From: Chara braunii
Taxonomy: Eukaryota > Streptophyta > Charophyceae > Charales > Characeae
Reading direction: 5' to 3'
Assembly (NCBI GenBank): GCA_003427395.1
Contig: BFEA01000111.1
Location: 3,152,880-3,178,866, forward strand
DNA: 25,987 nucleotides
A model generated the notes under the pieces. It was not told the origin of the DNA. It did not search any database and worked only from the letters and a program-made list of their open reading frames with translations. This document shows, piece by piece, positions 9,865 to 19,641 of this stretch. A program made the translations under genes and the position numbers. Positions within the stretch are counted from its first letter, which is position 1. Each line of letters starts with the position of its first letter.

Positions 9865-10215
9865 TCAATCCTGTTTCATGCATACTTCTCTTCCGTTTGC
9901 TAACATCTCCAACAGGTCAACAACGTCTGTCCTCAATACTATGACGTCAACCTCTTCCTCCTTTATGTACAGGTACCATACATTCGATGCATGATCGCAC
10001 GCGATCGTCTCTTGTCCGTTGACAAAACCCATTATCGATAAAATTTCTCCATCTGGTCCATCTTCGTTTTCGACATTTGTGTACTCACACTTTGAAAGTT
10101 CATCAATAATCCCAACCGACCAAATGTTTGTGCTTAAAATAATCAGATCCTCGATTGTTGATGGGACTTGATGAGAGGATCCGCTTCCATGCGAGTTGGT
10201 TTGACCGACTTCCAT
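9865..10215 (-). pseudogene. Open coding-like segment (exon remnant?), function unknown
   Basis: An open minus-strand frame of 116 codons with mixed, non-repetitive composition: TIEDLIILSTNIWSVGIIDE, then an acidic loop (ENEDGPDGEI), then SIMGFVNGQETIACDHASNV and WYLYIKEEEVDVIVL. Alternating hydrophobics near the end suggest beta strands. The apparent start is not reliable. The segment may be an exon or a fragment. It lies left of an AT-rich, intron-like stretch (10230-10570) and right of the 9457-9720 remnant on the same strand. The family is not recognised. Confidence 0.45.
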
Positions 10216-10574
10216 CTTGCAAGTTGTGTGTGTATACGAACAAAATTTGCGTGTTTCATCAGATTAGATCATGGATATATCAAACCAGCATGTTTGTTAC
10301 ATGTTATACAATTTCACAAATTACAGAACAACGAACATACTCGGTATATCGTCTACTTACTCCGATCTTAGCAACTACTGCCTCTCACACCTCTTTCTAC
10401 TACTTCATATTTTTCTCTCCACCCTATATGTTTACCATTTTTGGCTACACACATGCACAACATGTTTTATAAGAAATATAACTTGTATCAATGAAATTGT
10501 TTCATTTTCTCAAATCAATAACCCCTCCCCACGATGCATCGTATATCCTAGTCGGGAAAAAAAAAAATTGGCCC

Positions 10575-11318
10575 TTATGTATTACATTGGTACAACGTTC
10601 GAAATTCCCCTGTTTTGCCTAAGATTATATTTTCACTGTTTTTCCTTGAAGCACAAGGTCTGACAACCCGTCTGGATCTTGTGATATACGGGCTATCCCG
10701 CGGACGAGGCCGTGAACCAAAGCCGTATATAACATTCATAGATGATCCATATACGTGGATTTGTGGTTCCTCGACTGTTGCATTCTCTAAAATACGGACA
10801 TGTATTTCATCATAACAAACTCTCATGGTCATGCTACGGAATTCCCTATACAATAAATAATTTTCGACTTGACATGTCACCACCACATCTGACCATCCAT
10901 TTGGACCGCGACGATACAGCACAACCACCAACTTGGACCTATTCATATGCAACTCGTTCCGTGATACACGCACAACTGCATCCATGAGTTTCCTACTTTT
11001 GTTGGAAAAAGTCACACATAAAATTCTGGCGAAAGCACATCCGGCAAAAGTCAACCGCACACAACAGTATGACACAGCTGGTGGAGAAATCCATGGGCAA
11101 CGGAGTGGGTAGTGCTCCAAGAATGAACAATGACGAGCGCGGTCCACCAACTCTTGTCTCTGCGAACTTCCCCAAGTTCGTGGCGAAAAACTGATACACT
11201 GGCAGTCGAGGCGACTGTTAGAGTGGCTAATGAAGCAAAATGATTTACGCACACGGGTAAGGAATATGCGTTTGAGGACTCCATCGGACACTGGAATGAG
11301 GTTCCCGAACTCTAACAT
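10575..11318 (-). pseudogene. Coding-like segment (247 codons), function unknown
   Basis: An open minus-strand frame of 744 bases, the longest non-transposon ORF of ordinary composition in the window. The most protein-like part lies in the middle (about 10670-11000): MDAVVRVSRNELHMNRSKLV, VVLYRRGPNGWSDVVVTCQV, then HVRILENATVEEPQIHVYGS and SMNVIYGFGSRPRPRDSPY. Beta-strand-like alternation suggests a folded domain. The N-terminal 110 codons share their bases with other open minus frames (10993-11199 and 11051-11284), so the native frame there is uncertain. The last 30 codons run into low-quality sequence, so a frame change or splice site near 10670 is likely. No family is recognised. Confidence 0.45.
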
Positions 11319-11342
11319 ATTGGCAAATTTGTAATAGCTTGC

Positions 11343-11738
11343 CTAAGGACAGACAATTTTCATTTTGTTCCAAGTACCATCGTTCGATTGAATTTCGTCA
11401 AGATGAGGGTTCATGTACGGGACGATGGTCATCCATGGATCCTCTTCGAAGTCCTCTCTGGTTGCTTCATGGAACCACGTATGACCCCTATAATGCTGCA
11501 CCGATTTCGAACAAGGAGGAAACAGTTTTGCTAAGCGCTTGTGCGTCTCGGAACTCCCACTGATGCCTGTTAACATTCTCAATGACATTATGCACCCTAC
11601 ACATCGCACATATATGAACGAAACAAACGGACGGGTAAACACTCGTAAATAAAGTTGGCAAATGATAACTCCCCTTATGAGGCCAACGGGGATTGAACCG
11701 AAGACGTCATGGATGGTATCTCGATTAATGTGCCCCAC
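11343..11738 (-). pseudogene. Coding-like segment upstream of the 10575-11318 segment, function unknown
   Basis: An open minus-strand frame of 131 codons. The C-terminal third is most protein-like: HYRGHTWFHEATREDFEEDP, WMTIVPYMNPHLDEIQSNDG, TWNKMKIVCP. It ends at a stop 24 bases before the next segment's frame opens, so the two could be one gene split by a frameshift. The N-terminal end overlaps a B-box-like sequence on the same strand (about 11688-11698), so that part may not be coding. No family is recognised. Confidence 0.4.
11688..11698 (-). other. tRNA-type B-box-like sequence, possible SINE or tRNA relic
   Basis: The minus strand reads GGTTCAATCCC, which matches the RNA polymerase III B-box consensus GGTTCRANYCC. 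The flanks do not pair as a T-arm and I find no A box at the expected distance, so this is not a tRNA gene. It could be the relic of a tRNA-derived SINE, or chance. Confidence 0.3.
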
Positions 11739-11809
11739 ACATGTACACTATATCGAAACTATAAAAGCATGTTCAACACACGTTAGGCAGCTCCGCCTGA
11801 TACCTCCCT

Positions 11810-12376
11810 ACAAACGAACGTTGGACCCCCGCCCACCATCAAATGAACGTTGGAACCCCCCGCCGCCAATGAAATGGAAGGGGGGTGGGTCTAATTGGGC
11901 ATGACTCTCCATACAGGGCGGACCCCACTGCCGAAAGGGGTCAGTCGTTTCTGAAACTGTGGCCCCCTTTGGTAGGGAGGGGGGCCAGCGTTCCCAACAC
12001 ACCACACCCCCTCCCCTCAGAATGGGGGGTTCGGCGTCGACCTTGTGTCGGACCCCTCTTTGCCAGTAGCTGTCATTTCAGAAACGTCTGACCCATTTTG
12101 ACAAGTAGGGGGTCAAGCATTTCTGAAACTCCAGACCCCTCCCCTCATAATAGGGCGTCCAGCGTTTCAGAAATGCGAAACCGTCTCCTTGCTGAAAGGT
12201 GTCTGTTGTTTAAGAAACGACGGACCCCCTTTTCGTAGGGAGCGGGTCTGGCGGTTCTGAAACGCAAGACCCCTTTTCGCAGGGAGGGGGTCTAGCGTTT
12301 CTGAAACGGTGGACCCCTCCCTCATAACAAAGGGGTTTGACGTTTCTGAAACGCAAAACCCCAGCATGTATCTAAA
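11810..12376. repeat. Array of GGGGTCC-type hairpins, diverged block 1
   Basis: About a dozen units, each about 40-50 bases, of the form GGGGTC-(stem)-CGTTTCTGAAACG-(stem)-GACCCC, separated by C/T-rich then G-rich linkers. Clear units have centres near 11950, 12120, 12155, 12210, 12252, 12295 and 12343. The loop side is mostly GTTTCTGAAAC. Stems here pair imperfectly, so this looks like an old copy of the family seen better at 24310-25921. ORFs across it are artefacts of the repeat. Confidence 0.85.
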
Positions 12377-12414
<38 letters not shown>

Positions 12415-12430
12415 AATAGTTATAATTGCA
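12377..12430. mobile_element. Left end of a second MITE-like element, cut by the assembly gap
   Basis: A 37-G run (12377-12413) is followed by AAATAGTTATAATTGCA (12414-12430), identical to the left end of the palindromic element at 7311-7344. TAA again lies one base before the G-run. The sequence then enters Ns. The rest of the element is presumably inside or lost at the gap. Confidence 0.8.
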
Positions 12431-12561
12431 NNNNNNNNNNNNNNNNNNNNNNNNNNNNNNNNNNNNNNNNNNNNNNNNNNNNNNNNNNNNNNNNNNNNNN
12501 NNNNNNNNNNNNNNNNNNNNNNNNNNNNNNNNNNNNNNNNNNNNNNNNNNNNNNNNNNNNN
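12431..12561. other. Assembly gap (131 N)
   Basis: Bases unknown. The gap starts within a palindromic element that follows a 37-G run, the kind of sequence that commonly stops polymerase or assembly. Runs of X in any translation here have no meaning. Confidence 1.
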
Positions 12562-13196
12562 AGCTGGGGGATCCGGTGTCGGGCGCTTCGGTCCGGCACC
12601 ACACGTTGCAGCGGGGGACCCTCTCGGCCGCGTCACGCAGGAGTTGGACCAACCTTGCCGCGAACACACCAAAGGAGCACCTCTCGCGAGCCCCTACGAC
12701 AAGATAGGGCCTACGCGAGGCACAATTTACCTCCACCTTACGGGAGTTGTCACCTCCCTTCGGTGGGCGTATCCCCGTCAAGCTACCAGTCTAAAGTACG
12801 AAAGCTACTCGGTTGCAATCGCAGAGGTGGACCAGCCGAGGGCATTTCTCGTTCATTGTAGCATAGGGGGTACGCGCGGTAATACGCCTATCGGACCCGC
12901 ACGTGAACCGACATCTTGGGGGGCTAAAGTCCCAAGCGGGATTCGTCGTCGGTCGACTAGGACGCATCCCACACACCACGCGCACACCACTTTACGAACA
13001 CAAAAGTAAAACACACACACACACCCGAAACGACACAACACAAACAACACGACAACGCTCCTAGCCCCTCGGTAGTCAACCCATAACTCTTCAATGCGGA
13101 AATCGAATAGGCGTCGCGCGCGAGACTCGGTTTAAAACCGCGCGGACGTAGGGCTAACTCATGTCAACTCGCAATGCAAGCGGTCGCAGTGATGTC
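12562..13196. other. GC-rich stretch, no gene recognised
   Basis: Moderately GC-rich sequence with many CpG and short overlapping ORFs on both strands, none with motifs. An imperfect hairpin GGTGTCGG / CCGGCACC lies just after the gap (about 12576-12601), and a (CA)n tract is at about 13010-13024. I see no rRNA, tRNA or protein signature. Confidence 0.5.
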
Positions 13197-13437
13197 GTAC
13201 TATGTAGTACCCGTACTCACGCGGCCCTCGTTAATCTCGAGGGTCGCGTTCGACACTCAAGTGTCGGCTAACACGCGCCTTGAGGGTTAATCTCTCGACG
13301 CTGGACAACCGCCATGCGTGGTTGAAGACCACACACCCTCTTCTGCACTCTGTGCAGAGCGGGTGGTACACAGGTCCATACCTGTGGTGGCAGTCGCCTC
13401 TTACTGCCCTGGGGGTAAGTCCTACTCCAGGCCTGGG
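13197..13437. repeat. Cluster of eight short perfect hairpins
   Basis: Consecutive perfect inverted repeats: GTACT/AGTAC (13197-13210), CCCTCG/CGAGGG (13225-13243), CGACACT/AGTGTCG (13251-13266), GTGGT/ACCAC (13318-13332), CTGCAC/GTGCAG (13343-13357), CAGGT/ACCTG (13371-13384), GGCAGT/ACTGCC (13389-13408) and the palindrome CCAGGCCTGG (13428-13437). Arms are 5-7 bases and loops 0-8. Arm sequences are unrelated to one another. Confidence 0.75.
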
Positions 13438-14280
13438 CAAAAATGAAGGGGTTTGACTTTGAAGGCTGCCACGGACTACAACGTCCAACCATACAACTCT
13501 AAAAAGCAAGGGTAAAAAAAGAATCTCCCTTTTCTCTTAAGACACAATCTAGTTAACTCTTAATATGCTCAATTACAGTAGGCCTCTCAAATACTCAGGG
13601 CGCTTATAAGTATATAAGGGTCGATTATATAGGATGATCACTTTTCACAGTCACAGTGAGGTTCCTCTTAGCCATATATGTATGTAATCGCAGGCAGTCA
13701 CATCCTGAAGCCGAACCACAACCATACCTGCAATCACATCAAAGATTCATCCAGAAGTCCACGCACTACACGGGGTCAACTTCCACCATTCCTTGCACTC
13801 ATACCCCTCGCTTTAGCCACATAAGCCTCACTCGTGCAACTCTTCAATAAATACTCAGTACTTTTGTTGGATGACCATTCAATAAAGTCCGGGTGAAAAC
13901 ACAACAAAACAGTTCAATCACAAGGCTAAAGTCTTTAGGTTGAGTGACAGGAGTGAATTGGAGTTGAGTCGTAAACCGACGAATCGGCAACCGACCTGTT
14001 ATTAGTGATAACAGAAGGTGATCCTTGTAGGATCAAGTTGAAACTAGTCCAAGTCCTGAATCGAAGTTCAAGAAAGGTCTGTACCATAAGACAGGTCAAT
14101 GCCCAAGCTAAATCATCAGCATATGGCGGATGAACCTCCATAGCACATTCTCACTCAAAGTTATCTGCCAACTAAGTCTTAGCCTACCTCTAAGCTAGCG
14201 CCCAAAGCAAAGGTAGACCAATGGCAGAATCTCCCCTATTCAGGATGGATCGTCAGGATCGCCACCTGTCAAAATATATC
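13438..14280. other. Non-coding stretch with further small hairpins
   Basis: No ORF has family features. Three more perfect hairpins occur: CTAAAG/CTTTAG (13926-13938), CTGTTAT/ATAACAG (13996-14014) and GATCCT/AGGATC (14020-14034). A TATA-rich segment lies at about 13604-13640. It could be part of an LTR or promoter of an unrecognised element, but nothing proves this. Confidence 0.5.
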
Positions 14281-14550
14281 CTAACTCCTCAAAATCAAAA
14301 AAATTTCGGCAGCACTTCCCGTAGGAAAAATGTCTTTTCAGAATTCATATCAGCCCAAATATGAAAACAGAAATAGTCTTTTGACTTTCCAAGGTCCAAT
14401 TTTGTCCAACTCTCTGAATTAGCAAAATTTTTTTGAAAGTCAAAATTTGACTAACTCCTTAGATTTGCAGAAATTTCGGCAGCGCTTCCCGTAGAGAAAG
14501 TAGCTTACCAAAATTTATACAAAGCCAAGTATAACAAAAGATCCTAAAAA
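14281..14550. repeat. 170-bp direct tandem duplication
   Basis: CTAACTCCT at 14281 recurs at 14451, exactly 170 bases on. Both are followed about 20 bases later by AAATTTCGGCAGC, one variable base, CTTCCCGTAG (14301 and 14471). Similarity fades over the next 80 bases (AGCCCAAATATGAAAACAG against AGCCAAGTATAACAAAAG). It is a diverged tandem duplication in non-coding DNA. Confidence 0.8.
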
Positions 14551-14805
14551 ATGCGAAAATCGATTTAAGTAAAAAAACTTGGCTCAGAAAATGCAAAAAA
14601 TTAAACTAACTTCTATCGCTCTAGCACGTGGCGAGCAACTACAACAACTACCTGTCAAACTGAAACTCACACCAAGTAGTAGCCTCCCTCAGCCACATGC
14701 AATGTCAAACCACAAAGGTAAGTACTCTCACCATCCCCAAGCCAACTTGGCAGACAATAGTTCGTAATCTTTTGATGCCTTATTCCCTTATACCTAGCTT
14801 ACATA

Positions 14806-15624
14806 GGGCATAAAACCAAGCCGTCCAATCTTATGGAACCTGCCTGACTTAGCCATTGAGTATACACGAACAGGTTGCACAACTACTTCTCTCTTCCTTT
14901 TGGGCATATGACTAAGCCGTTCATCTTAGAACAAGGCTCAGCCGCCCCGAACTGTTTAATATCCAAATTATATATACCTCTCTAAGCTTTGTGTTCAAAA
15001 GTTGGGCATAGTACTGAGCCGTTCACCTTAGAATAAGGCCCAGCCTGCCCAGGGTTTCCTTCAATTAACTCTCTTCATTTCATGATAAGCTATAGCCAGG
15101 CCGTCCAATCTTATGGAACCCATGCCTGACTAGCCTGTTCATAAATAGGATAGTATAAAATATAGCCGAAATTTAACCTTTTGGGTTCCAACATGTGCGA
15201 GGCTTTGGGCCGGACCGTCCAATCTTATGGAACATATCTGGTCCTCTACCATGTTCGTTTCTCTCTGATCCACTGTGTGCGGCATGAGTCCAAGGCCGTC
15301 GAATCTTATGGACATGCCATGCCCTCAACGAGAATTGCTCCCTCAGAATGAAACAGGAAGGGGCTGAGCCGTCCAATCTTATGAACTTGCTCAGGCCTCC
15401 TCGATCAAAAACAAAAGAAACAGAACAAACCCCAACCAAACATGGCAACCAAACCCTCCAATCTTATGGTACAGGTTTGACCCCTGAAAAACCAGTCACA
15501 GTCAAACCCTCACAATTCAGAGTAATCAGACCGTCCAATCTTATAGAACTGATCTGACTCTCCATGCAATTCAAAAATAAAACACAGCGGTCAGGCCATC
15601 CAATCTTATGGAACTGGTCTGACC
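14806..15624. repeat. Array of ten ATCTTA-loop hairpins
   Basis: Ten units, 67-115 bases apart, with ATCTTA (ACCTTA once) as loop. Loops lie near 14829, 14925, 15028, 15109, 15222, 15304, 15374, 15463, 15539 and 15605. Most have an inner stem TCCA/TGGA; the second has GTTC/GAAC, and the third GTTC/GAAT. An outer stem of 5-9 pairs differs in sequence from unit to unit but remains paired: CAGGC/GCCTG (unit 4), GGACC/GGTCC (5), CTGAGC/GCTCAG (7), CAAACC/GGTTTG (8), GGTCAGGCC/GGTCTGACC with one G-T pair (10). No ORF explains the pattern. See the separate finding. Confidence 0.85.
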
Positions 15625-16900
15625 CTGTATGACCCATTCAGGCTCAAGCAAAACCACCTTTCACCCACCCTTCCCCCAGATGCAACCCTTTGTGTTCACA
15701 ATCTGCCTTCAGGCAATCAACAAAAACTGAAACTGAGATTGCGCACACATTCCTTTACTTAGTCTGAGTTGTGTCCTGCCAGTCAAACCAAAGTCAAAGT
15801 AGGGACAAACTCAATATACTCAGCCAACCATAGAGAGATGTACAGGTAGGGGTTATACCAGGGTATATAGAGGGAAAGCAACGGTTACCTTTCAATTCCC
15901 TGCCTCCAGAGCCTCGCCTAGGCTCCGGCAGAGCTCCCGCAATCGGTGGGGCGAACCTCCCACAGAGGCCTTGGCGCGGATTACGGGTTGCAATCTAGCC
16001 TGCCGCCTTCCTCTCAAAACCAATGGACTAGACTTAGAGGAAGAAGGGCAGAAAAAAAATGGTTCAGTCTCTCAGGTACAAGAGGGGCGCACTCAGACTC
16101 GCGTGAGAGGGCCTTGATGCCTTCGATCGCCTGAGGGCCCCGCAATGGCGGCCAACGCGCAACCGCTTGGCCAACCCCCTGACGTCAGACTGCCAACGTC
16201 AACACCTTCGTCGACCTCTCAACCCATGACATTCACCTCCCTTCCTTGACTCTGTCCTCCTCCTACGCCCAAACGCCGTCGTACCTCAGGTCGCAATGGC
16301 CATCAACCAGCCGGTTGTGGCATGCAGCAGTGTACCGCAGCCAACAATAGTGACGGCGACACCTCGACAATCAACGATGGCTCCCACACGGCCAAACAAG
16401 CGCAGTCCACGCCCAACCTGCAGCAACAACGCTCAATGGCAGTCTCCAACAGTTTGTAGCTGCGCGTCGCAGTTCGCCGTAGTAAAAAACAGGCCCTAAC
16501 AGCAACTCACAGCAGCTATAGTTTGTGCCCGAATATAGCTGGCAGCAATAGCACGCGGCCTCCCGCAGTTAGCCACAGCTTGTGAACCACCAAAGCAAAC
16601 GGATGTGCAAAGTACCACGGACAACTTGGTCATCTCACACACTGAGCATGGGCAGCGACACGGCCCAACTTACAGATTGCACAATGACGAGTGGCTTGAA
16701 GAGCTGCAACAGTTCCTGAACGGACAACAGTCACCGCTGACGCGGCCAGATTGGACTTACAGTAGTCCGGCAGTCGACGGTTTGCGGCCGTTCTCAGGCC
16801 ACCCTGAACCGTAGCACCGCTGCAGTCTCACAACAGCCATTTCATAGGCAGGTACGTAGGCCAACCCGTCACCCACGCACTAGGCCCGATACTCCCCCGG
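15625..16900. other. Non-coding stretch, CA/CAG-rich part at 16300-16760
   Basis: Only short ORFs occur. Between 16300 and 16760 the plus strand is rich in CAG, CAA and CAC words, and a 69-codon frame (16605-16814) contains LHNDEWLEELQQFLNGQQSP. This could be a trace of a Gln-rich protein such as a gag, but no conserved motif supports it. Nothing is recognised with confidence. Confidence 0.4.
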
Positions 16901-18600
16901 CTGGCCCGTCGCTGCGTAAACTGATGGGATGTACGTCACACCGGTCGGGCAGGCGAACCCTCAGCCCCCTTTTCCACAGCCCCATCCCCCAACAGTAACA
17001 ATCTACCCATACCAAGTACGTTCCCCTCCTCCCTGGTCTTCTCCCTGTCCTCACTGTGTTCAAACTCCTTTCTTCCTCCTACCTCCTTGCTTCTTCGACT
17101 CTCTTTCTCCCTCTTCCGCCCCTTACCGCTCGTCCTGTTCGTGGCCGTTAACTCGGTCTGGTCCACCGCTCAGATGAGCGCGACTGACAACGACAGACTC
17201 CCGAGGTCGGCTCATCGCTAGGCTGGTTCGCAGCCAACAGGCCGAGTGCAAAACGCTGTCAATGGCTTCCTCGCTGAAAGGGAATGAACCTGCCGCCCCA
17301 AACGTGGCTAGGTGCATTAGCACTCAGTCACGTCTCTCCCGGGCGCAACTCCTATTCTTACTAACTCCTCTCCTACTCCACTAACACCTCATCTGACTCC
17401 ACGACCACATCCGTAGCACTCGAAAACCTCCGTTTTGGATCACCCCTTACTCAGATTCGTTTAGTAAAGAGCGAGAAGGTCATTTTTCTCCCCCTCGCTT
17501 CTGTTTCCTCCACAGCCACGGCGCGGTAGCTTTCCTCCTCTGCTCCCCGCTTTACTAATCTATCGCTAGATCTAACCTCACCATCTGATCCGCCCGGGGC
17601 CAAGACCCCGGGATCGCATCCTCTCTCTCTTGATTCCGCTGTGGATCGAGAGGGTTATGCTCCCTTGACTGCGCCCGACTCGACTGCCACCATCTCGCTT
17701 TTTCCGAACGAATCCGGCGTGAAAACACGCCCGGATTCATCCCCTCTTTCACTCCTTCCCTGCTGCTACTCATCCGCTCGGCTCATCTTCGCCCCCCTAC
17801 CAATTCCACGCTCTCCGCTATCGCTCTGCGCTGCGCTGCCCGGTGGTAACCGTCCCCTCAGCGCCCCGGCACCATCCGCCTTGCCAACTATCGATCATGA
17901 TAGCTTCTCCATGCTACTATCCCACCTTTGCCCCGTCGCCCGCTGCTGTTGTCTCAACCCTTGTTACTACGCGCGTACCCGGCGCAAAGTCCCGTCCGAA
18001 TCCCCCGCTGCCTGCCGTTCGGCGTCCGCTGCGCCGCCTGTTCACCACCGCCTGGTGCCGCCTGACTCCCTCCGCTGCGGCATACAGCTCCCACTGCCCG
18101 CTGCGTCCGTGCCTCCGTCATCTCCTTGCCTTGCTGCTTCCGCACCTGGCTCATTCTTCCGCTCGGGTTCACTCCCCTTTCCACTGCCTTTTTCTCACCC
18201 GTCGTGCTTCGCTCCCCCTGTCGCTCGTTGCCCCGCTGCCTTCCGGCACTCCGCTGTGCCAAATGCCTCATCCTCCAACTGCACCCAGCACGCCTCTCCG
18301 TCCAGATGCATCTCCCTCTCTTGGCTCCCCCCCCGTTTTCTTTCCTGCGCTTCCCCTCTCCTTCTCTGCGCTCGGTTCTGCTTAGCGCACTGCTTAGCGC
18401 AGTCCGATGACCCGCGACCCATCCCGTTAACGCACCGCACCGGCCAGCACAGCCTGGTTACCGCACCTCGGCTGTTCTCCGAGAAGATCTTCAAGGAAAC
18501 TGGCTGTTGGCCGGTTCGATTAGCCTTCAGCCCTGGCGCATTTGCCCCACTGTGTCGGGGCATGACCCGCCCCCTCAGGAGACCCAGGGGGCATGCGCAC
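16901..18600. other. C+T-rich tract with compositional open frames
   Basis: The plus strand is strongly pyrimidine-rich. The longest open frame (17641-18606, GTG start, 321 codons) consists mainly of Pro, Ser, Ala, Leu, Cys and Arg without domains. Other frames stay open across the same bases on both strands (for example 17843-18385 plus and 18195-18563 minus). This is expected where A, needed for every stop codon, is scarce. The tract could be transcribed non-coding sequence, a UTR or intron, or part of a large element. I do not call a gene. Confidence 0.5.
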
Positions 18601-19640
18601 CCTTAGACCCCACACAGCAGATGGCGGCCGGCGGAGTGAGTACCCGCGACGACCCCCGCCACCCTCGGACTGCAGCCTTTTCAGGCCCACTCAGAACGCT
18701 CTCCAATTCCCTTCCACTTCAGGCTATCGGCACTCTCCAAATGGGACACGGGGGGAAGCCACTCCCGTTCGTTGACCTCCGCGGCCCGCGCTCCGACGCG
18801 GGTGGGATTTTGTCAGTGCCCCAACCACGCCGGAGCCTTGATGAATCTGCCCAGCGTCTTCGACCGGCGCCAACCTTCAAATCCAACGCCCCGTCTAAGC
18901 CAAGAAACGCCAAAGTAAAATAATAGTAACATAACAACAAAAAATAAAAATTTAATAAATAAATAAAAACACGAAACCGGGACGAAGGGAGAGGAACTAC
19001 GAACACCCCGCCTCCCCCGTGGATCGGGCCCGCCGCCGCGCCCACTAACAAAACCGAGGGGGATAGCCCCGTCGGGCCCTCAACCCCTCAGGTTTTGCTC
19101 CACGCTGCTCCGCTACAGTTGCTGCGCCGACGTCCGTTGTCGTAACCTATAGGGCTATGCCCAAGCCTGAGACCAGCACCCGTAAAGTACCATACAAGGC
19201 AGTGCGGCGCGGCGCTTTGGGCCAACAAACCGGCTGCGCGGCTCCCAGTGCCCGTGCCAACTTGCTTATACCGTGCCATAATTACCCCGCGCACCATCCT
19301 ACGACGCCCCGCTCACCGCACGAAGTCGCGCCGTCGTTGTCGATGCCGTCGTCCTCGCACGTGCGCTTGCCTTGGTCGCAAGAAATTATCCTTAATTCGT
19401 ACTTAATAAAAAATAAATAAAAATAACGATAAAAATAGAAACGAGCCGACTGGCGCCCGCACCGGCTTCATAATCGACGATAGAAACGGAATCACGCGCA
19501 CCTCAAACCTGCGCGCCCACACACTCTTTATTCTAGTCAACCATCCGGCCATCATAACCATGCAAACTCAGCCGCGCCTCGCACGGTATACTTGACTTTA
19601 AGCCAAACCCATTTTTCTGTCATTTCCAAAAACCAGGGCG
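18601..19640. other. GC-rich stretch with two A-rich tails
   Basis: GC-rich sequence carries two A-rich patches, 18913-18970 (AATAAATAAATA-type) and 19402-19436, that look like retroposon tails or old poly(A) sites. The ORF 18507-18923 ends at the first patch (APSKPRNAKVK), but it has no recognisable domain and starts inside the composition-driven tract. No gene is called. Confidence 0.4.
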
Positions 19641-19641
19641 G

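Noticed and set aside
11680-11760. tRNA gene on the minus strand
   Set aside because: The B-box-like sequence is good, but T-arm, anticodon arm and acceptor stem do not pair and no A box is found.
12420-12781. ORFs running through the N gap
   Set aside because: The gap bases are unknown, so the frame across them has no meaning.
14806-15624. CRISPR-like array
   Set aside because: Repeat-spacer layout is superficially similar, but the conserved core is only about 17 bases, spacing is irregular (67-115), arms vary, and the surroundings are eukaryotic with no cas genes.
17641-18606. 321-codon open frame on the plus strand
   Set aside because: It lies in a C+T-rich tract where A is scarce, so stops are rare in every frame; other frames on both strands are also open. 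Its content is Pro/Ser/Ala/Leu/Cys-rich without motifs, and its start is GTG. An RNA or proteomic match would be needed to revive it.
19436-19470. TGGCGCCCGCACC near 19450 as a retrotransposon primer-binding site
   Set aside because: Only the first seven bases match a common tRNA-complementary start (TGGCGCC), and no LTR end or gag sequence is next to it.
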